Source: Hoeflea sp.
GTDB taxonomy: Bacteria > Pseudomonadota > Alphaproteobacteria > Rhizobiales > Rhizobiaceae
Direction: 5' to 3'
Length of the DNA: 64,000 nucleotides
NCBI GenBank assembly: GCA_019084245.1
Contig: JAHRFE010000009.1
Span: forward strand, 62,001-126,000
Shown: positions 60,735 to 64,000 of the stretch, in pieces
Numbering within the stretch: the stretch's first letter is position 1
How the letters are laid out: each line of letters opens with the position of its first letter
Made by a program: the position numbers and the translations under genes
Notes under the pieces: generated by a model
The model's database searches: none
The model's input: the letters and a program-made list of their open reading frames with translations, nothing else
What the model was told of the DNA's origin: nothing

Positions 60735-61234
60735 GACGCAGGCCCGATTCGGACAAGCAGACGGTAGCTGACGCCGTCCGGATCGAAGCCGCCCTGCCAC
60801 TCGTGGCCCCTTTCGGCAAGCTGCGGGAACAGGAAGGACGGCTCGCGGTCAAGCAGGACCTCCATCACCTCTCCCTGCTGCATCGCCTCGGCGGCGCCGA
60901 GCACTTTCACCATCGGTTCGGGTGGAGCCAGGCCGCGACAATCGAGATGCATCAGCGGGCCCGGCCAGCGTGCGGCGGACATCTCTCCCGCCGTGCCTGC
61001 GGGTGCGAATGCCGGGGTGAACAGCACTTCCCAGTCCCCGCCGCCGATCTCCCGGTCCTGGTGCGTGAACCCTTTCGATCCGAGCGCAGCAAACAGCGGT
61101 ACGGGCCGGAACGGCGCCAGCAGACGAAGGCCTTCGTCGGGGCCGAGCGACGTCACCGTCTCCATGATCCGGCCGAACGGCTCGCCTCCCGCCGCCAGGA
61201 TCGGCCGGACGTCCAGCTCCACATAATGCGTCAT
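60731..61234 (-). CDS. Tandem DUF2249 domain protein
   Basis: A 167-residue protein with two DUF2249 domains: the first begins E-L-D-V-R-P-I-L and contains F-R-P-V-P-L-F near residue 45, the second begins with H-L-D-C-R-G-L-A-P-P-E-P near residue 97 and ends R-G-H-E-W-Q. DUF2249 is related to the TusA/SirA sulfur-carrier fold (D-x-R-G-L-x-P-P-E-P resembles its C-P-x-P loop; here the cysteine precedes R-G). The long open frame upstream is a shadow of the membrane protein. Confidence 0.82.
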   Translation of the reverse strand: MTHYVELDVRPILAAGGEPFGRIMETVTSLGPDEGLRLLAPFRPVPLFAALGSKGFTHQDREIGGGDWEVLFTPAFAPAGTAGEMSAARWPGPLMHLDCRGLAPPEPMVKVLGAAEAMQQGEVMEVLLDREPSFLFPQLAERGHEWQGGFDPDGVSYRLLVRIGPAS

Positions 61235-61248
61235 GATCGTGCTCCTTT

Positions 61249-62607
61249 TCAGCGCCCGTCCGGGGCAAGAGAGTATAACAGGGAGGGCCGCAGACTTCCC
61301 GCGGGAAACCGTCGGCTGCCATCCACGTCTGAGAGCATCCGCGCACGGACCAAATAAACAGCGATGGCAGCGGTCGCTGCGAATGTGCCGGCGGCGGCAA
61401 TGCGGAACCCGGTGGCGCTTCCGAGCGCCATGGCGACTGTACCCGCCCAGACCGAGACAAAATACAGCAGGAACCACGGACCTGCCCTCGCCTCCCGGAC
61501 AAGATCCTGAACCCGTGGCGTGGGAGCCCGGCCGAGAACAGGTCCGTAACATTCCAGCCAGGTCATGAAGGGCACGATCTTGTAAAGCTTGGCCAGTCCG
61601 AGGCCTGACAGCCATCCGAAGGCCGCCATATAGATACAAGCAGCGACCGCCGTTTCGGATCTGCCCAGAGCGACCAGAGCGCCCGGCAGCAGGACCGCGA
61701 ACGCAAGCGAGACGAACGCGATAGCCGCCACCTTCATGTTCAGCTCCAGGTCCCGGCGCCGCCGCGCACGATAGAAATTTATCACATCCCGGCCATAGAA
61801 AACAGTTGCACCCACGGCGGCGACTGCGGCCAGGCGCATGACGTCCGGCACGGGCCAGCCCGAGAAGAGAGCGGCCAATCCACCGACGATTGCGGTCGCC
61901 ACCGCGGCGGCTGCGAACAGGAAGGCCAGCCGGGTGCCGGTCCCTTGCGGATCGGGTGCGAGAAGGAACATCGGGAAGAGACGATAGGACACGCCGACCG
62001 CGCACATCGCCAGCCAGCCGCCGAGGCCCGCGGCCGCATGGATCGGGACGCCCCAGGCGGCGATGGGGGCGAACACCGGCGCCGAGAGCGTTCCGCCAAG
62101 CACCTGGGTGAACACCAAGCCGAGCGCGACTGCGACAATCAGGCCGGCGAGACCCGTGGCCACGAAAGCCGACGGGATCGGCAGCGGCCGGGACCGCACG
62201 AGCGTCAGGCCTATGGATGCCACCGCCATGGCGAAGCCCGCGCTGAGCAGGAGGCCACCCATCGGCAGCAATGGCGCGGCGGTCTCCAGCAGACCATCCA
62301 TTGCCATGAACCCCGACACCAGCGAAACCAGGCCCAGGACAATGAATACGAGCGCGGGCAGCATCAGGCCCGCCCATGCCAGCGGCCGGTTCACGAGGAC
62401 CGGAACGAACTGGAACAAGGCCCCGCACATCAGCAGGCTGAGCCAGCCGACCGCGCTCAGATGGACCACCGCCAGTGTCGAAGGAGCCCGAAGCCCGTCG
62501 GCCGGATATCCATAGCCCGCAGCCATCAGGGCTTCCGCTACCAGCAGTGACAAAAGGGCTGCGGCGAAGTAGGACAAGGTCCATTTCGAAAGCGAGGCGC
62601 CGGTCAT
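61249..62607 (-). CDS. Multi-pass membrane protein, COX1/NnrS-like
   Basis: A 452-residue, mostly hydrophobic protein with about twelve membrane segments. Only two histidines are present, H49 (V-V-H-L-S-A-V-G-W-L) and H190 (P-I-H-A-A-A-G-L-G-G-W-L-A). Each starts a similar helix that runs H-x(4-6)-G-W-L and ends F-V-P or F-P-M. This internal repeat recalls the haem-binding helices of the oxidase subunit I/NnrS superfamily and suggests one haem held by both. Start ATG at 62607 rests on homology-like length; the upstream open frame belongs to another gene. Role in NO or low-oxygen metabolism is inferred from neighbours. Confidence 0.7.
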   Translation of the reverse strand: MTGASLSKWTLSYFAAALLSLLVAEALMAAGYGYPADGLRAPSTLAVVHLSAVGWLSLLMCGALFQFVPVLVNRPLAWAGLMLPALVFIVLGLVSLVSGFMAMDGLLETAAPLLPMGGLLLSAGFAMAVASIGLTLVRSRPLPIPSAFVATGLAGLIVAVALGLVFTQVLGGTLSAPVFAPIAAWGVPIHAAAGLGGWLAMCAVGVSYRLFPMFLLAPDPQGTGTRLAFLFAAAAVATAIVGGLAALFSGWPVPDVMRLAAVAAVGATVFYGRDVINFYRARRRRDLELNMKVAAIAFVSLAFAVLLPGALVALGRSETAVAACIYMAAFGWLSGLGLAKLYKIVPFMTWLECYGPVLGRAPTPRVQDLVREARAGPWFLLYFVSVWAGTVAMALGSATGFRIAAAGTFAATAAIAVYLVRARMLSDVDGSRRFPAGSLRPSLLYSLAPDGR

Positions 62608-62680
62608 CTTCTTTGCCTTTGCAGCGGGTGCGGATCTCGATGGGCCGGAATCCGTCGTACGCCCAGTCTGAATTTGCGCA

Positions 62681-62959
62681 TCAGGAGCCGCTGCAGCATC
62701 CGCAGCAGCTGGCCGCCTCCCTCGAGATGACCGCGCGCCAGACCTCCGGCCCCTCTTCGACATAGGCCCAGCCGAAGACATCCGGGAAATTTGCGTCAAT
62801 CTGGTACTGCAGCGGCCGCGGCTCGTGATCGCTGATGACCGCGAAGGCGTGACCCGGTTCCAGCGCCTCAAGCATGGAGAAGATCTTCGTGTGGCGCTCC
62901 TGGTGAGGGATGGTGCGGATGTCGATGGCGGGGATTTCGGCCAGTTCTTCAACAGTCAT
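62681..62959 (-). CDS. DUF2249 domain protein with cysteine-rich tail
   Basis: A 92-residue single DUF2249 protein: D-I-R-T-I-P-H-Q-E-R-H near residue 13, S-D-H-E-P-R-P-L-Q-Y-Q near 44 and E-E-G-P-E-V-W near 68, ending in the unusual cluster S-C-C-G-C-C-S. The tail has four cysteines in five residues, suitable for metal or persulfide binding. ATG at 62959 follows ggag. First gene of the minus-strand cluster, divergent from the DUF1858 gene. Confidence 0.85.
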   Translation of the reverse strand: MTVEELAEIPAIDIRTIPHQERHTKIFSMLEALEPGHAFAVISDHEPRPLQYQIDANFPDVFGWAYVEEGPEVWRAVISREAASCCGCCSGS

Positions 62960-63141
62960 GATCAAGGCTCCGGGTTGATGGGCGCGGGCCGCGCTCATGC
63001 CGCGTCGCCCGCTCCGGCGAAGGCTAGCAATTCCGGCCGGGTCCTTGTTTGTCGAAGCGCAAACTTCAGGCACGCCCAGAAGCAACCCCGGAACCCGCCT
63101 TTCGACAAACAGCCGGCATCTCAGCCCCGCAGTCACGCTGT

Positions 63142-63155
63142 TTGCGCCGGAACAA
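63142..63155. promoter_or_regulatory. Possible Crp/Fnr-type site
   Basis: TTGCGCCGGAACAA has the TTG-N8-CAA spacing of Fnr/Dnr boxes, about 50 bases before the DUF1858 start and about 180 bases before the DUF2249 start. Only the outer triplets match the dyad, so this is weak; the Crp/Fnr gene next door is what makes it worth noting. Confidence 0.3.
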
Positions 63156-63207
63156 CGATCCACCGATGGAAAATGTCTATATCTGTGGCTTGAGGAGAAG
63201 CCGGATA

Positions 63208-63486
63208 GTGCCTTTTACCGTGAACACGGACCTGTCGGTCGACGAAATCATGCGCCGGTGGCCTGCCACAATCCGGCTTATGATCCGCCATCGGATGCTG
63301 TGCATCGGCTGCCCGTTCGGCATCTTCCACACCGTTGCGGAAGCTGCGGCCGCCCACGAGGTGGACGAAGCGATCTTCTCGGGCGAGATGTTGACTGCGA
63401 TGAGGTCGGAACCACCCGCCGACATTCAGTCCGCGTCGGGGGACCTGGAACCGGGAAGCCCGAACGCGAAGGTTTCATCGAGGTGA
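63208..63486 (+). CDS. DUF1858 domain protein
   Basis: A 92-residue protein with the DUF1858 pattern: F-T-V-N-T-D-L-S-V-D-E-I-M-R-R-W-P near the N-terminus and the paired cysteines M-L-C-I-G-C-P-F (C32 and C35). These small proteins are seen beside hybrid-cluster, NO-related and iron-sulfur genes and may bind a metal or cluster. GTG at 63208 is chosen because aggagaa lies eight bases before it; an ATG at 63166 would add 14 unlikely residues. Confidence 0.8.
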   Translation: MPFTVNTDLSVDEIMRRWPATIRLMIRHRMLCIGCPFGIFHTVAEAAAAHEVDEAIFSGEMLTAMRSEPPADIQSASGDLEPGSPNAKVSSR

Positions 63487-63580
63487 TCGGCGTTGTGGCG
63501 ACCCTTGGCATCCGCTGGCCGCGCGAAGTCCATCCCTCTCAGTCACCGCAGCTCCGCGCCGGGGAAAACTGCACGTCGAT

Positions 63581-64000
63581 CTATTTGCCGTGACGGTTCT
63601 CCGCAACCAGCATAAGGGCATGGGGGTCGGTGACCGTTACCTTCTGACGGCCGCTGCGCACGATGCCTTCTTCCTCCCAGGCGCTCATCAGCCTGCTGAC
63701 GGTGTGAAGCGTGCTTCCCGTCATCTCGGCGATGTCCTGCCGCGAAATCGGAAAATCGATCTCGACACCGTGCTCGGTCTTGCGGCCCGATTGCTGGGCC
63801 AGCCGCATTACCGCACCGGCGACCCGCTGCTCGACCTGGCGCGTCGACATTTCCATCACCCGGGATTGGGTATCCTGAAGCCGCGCGCCGATGGTCCGGT
63901 AGGCGTTCGCGCCGAAACCGGGGACCCGGGACTGAAAATCCTGCCAGGCGGCGTTCGGCCAGGACAGCGCGACACAGTCGACTGCCGCGACCGCGCTGGC
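63581..64000 (-). CDS. Crp/Fnr-family transcriptional regulator (C-terminal part)
   Basis: The last about 139 codons of a regulator that continues past the right edge. Visible are the end of the effector domain, the dimerisation helix and the Crp-type helix-turn-helix (S-R-Q-D-I-A-E-M-T-G-S-T-L-H-T-V-S-R), followed by the wing. The S-T-L-H-T-V-S-R recognition helix is like those of NnrR/Dnr-type regulators. The cysteines that would show an Fnr cluster lie outside the window. It likely controls the DUF2249/DUF1858 cluster next to it. Confidence 0.87.
   Translation of the reverse strand, partial: ASAVAAVDCVALSWPNAAWQDFQSRVPGFGANAYRTIGARLQDTQSRVMEMSTRQVEQRVAGAVMRLAQQSGRKTEHGVEIDFPISRQDIAEMTGSTLHTVSRLMSAWEEEGIVRSGRQKVTVTDPHALMLVAENRHGK

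Overview
The window is a 64 kb, high-GC stretch that reads like the chromosome or a large replicon of an alphaproteobacterium of the Rhizobiales type (Hoeflea, Mesorhizobium and Phyllobacteriaceae are plausible relatives; the exact genus cannot be read from the sequence). The gene families, the many periplasmic-binding-protein ABC importers (nine complete or partial systems) and the DUF1636, DUF2249, DUF1858 and DUF6522 families fit such a host. No rRNA, tRNA or CRISPR array was seen. Almost everything is accessory catabolism and transport, organised as importer, enzymes and local regulator.

Region 1 (1-10048): a LysR regulator divergent from a seven-step operon. It holds a three-part flavin dehydrogenase of the D-hydroxyproline dehydrogenase type, an aldehyde dehydrogenase, DapB- and DapA-like enzymes, a polar amino acid ABC permease and ATPase, and a lysine 6-dehydrogenase-like enzyme. 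The matching binding protein starts at the left edge. It looks like a pathway for a lysine-like or cyclic imino acid.

Region 2 (10197-19559): the most striking part. A kinase close to LsrK, a regulator close to LsrR and an isomerase close to LsrG surround an ABC importer whose binding protein resembles LuxP, the AI-2 receptor of Vibrio, rather than LsrB. LsrF is absent; a class II aldolase, an RbsD/FucU-type mutarotase and an LVIVD-repeat protein are present instead. One 13-base motif occurs, in opposite orientation, in both promoter regions. This is a candidate alternative AI-2 (or AI-2-like sugar) uptake and processing system.

Region 3 (19987-29284): metals and cofactors. A cobalamin riboswitch precedes a DUF1636 protein and a BtuFCD-like importer. 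Next come a CobW-family GTPase with a thioredoxin-reductase-like flavoprotein, then ZnuA divergent from ZnuC-ZnuB-Zur, with a shared putative Zur motif, and a broken second GTPase gene.

Region 4 (29359-37637): an aminotransferase with a LysR regulator; then an agmatinase-family ureohydrolase, a PotABCD-type importer and an amidase, consistent with guanidino-acid breakdown.

Region 5 (37658-45338): a taurine/sulfonate-type importer with an oxalate-CoA-ligase-like enzyme, a ketopantoate-reductase-like enzyme, a GntR/FCD regulator and a fumarylacetoacetase-family hydrolase. A decayed IS6-family transposase remnant follows (45474-45720).

Region 6 (45838-59640): three ribose-type sugar importers, with a zinc alcohol dehydrogenase, an epimerase/dehydratase-family enzyme, a double-HTH GntR regulator and a LacI regulator, plus clear candidate operators. 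In most of the importer operons a strong GC hairpin lies directly after the binding-protein gene, a likely device for differential expression.

Region 7 (59957-64000): a cluster of small redox/nitrosative-type proteins (DUF6522, MIP18-like, DUF2249, DUF1858), a COX1/NnrS-like membrane protein and a Crp/Fnr regulator running off the right edge.
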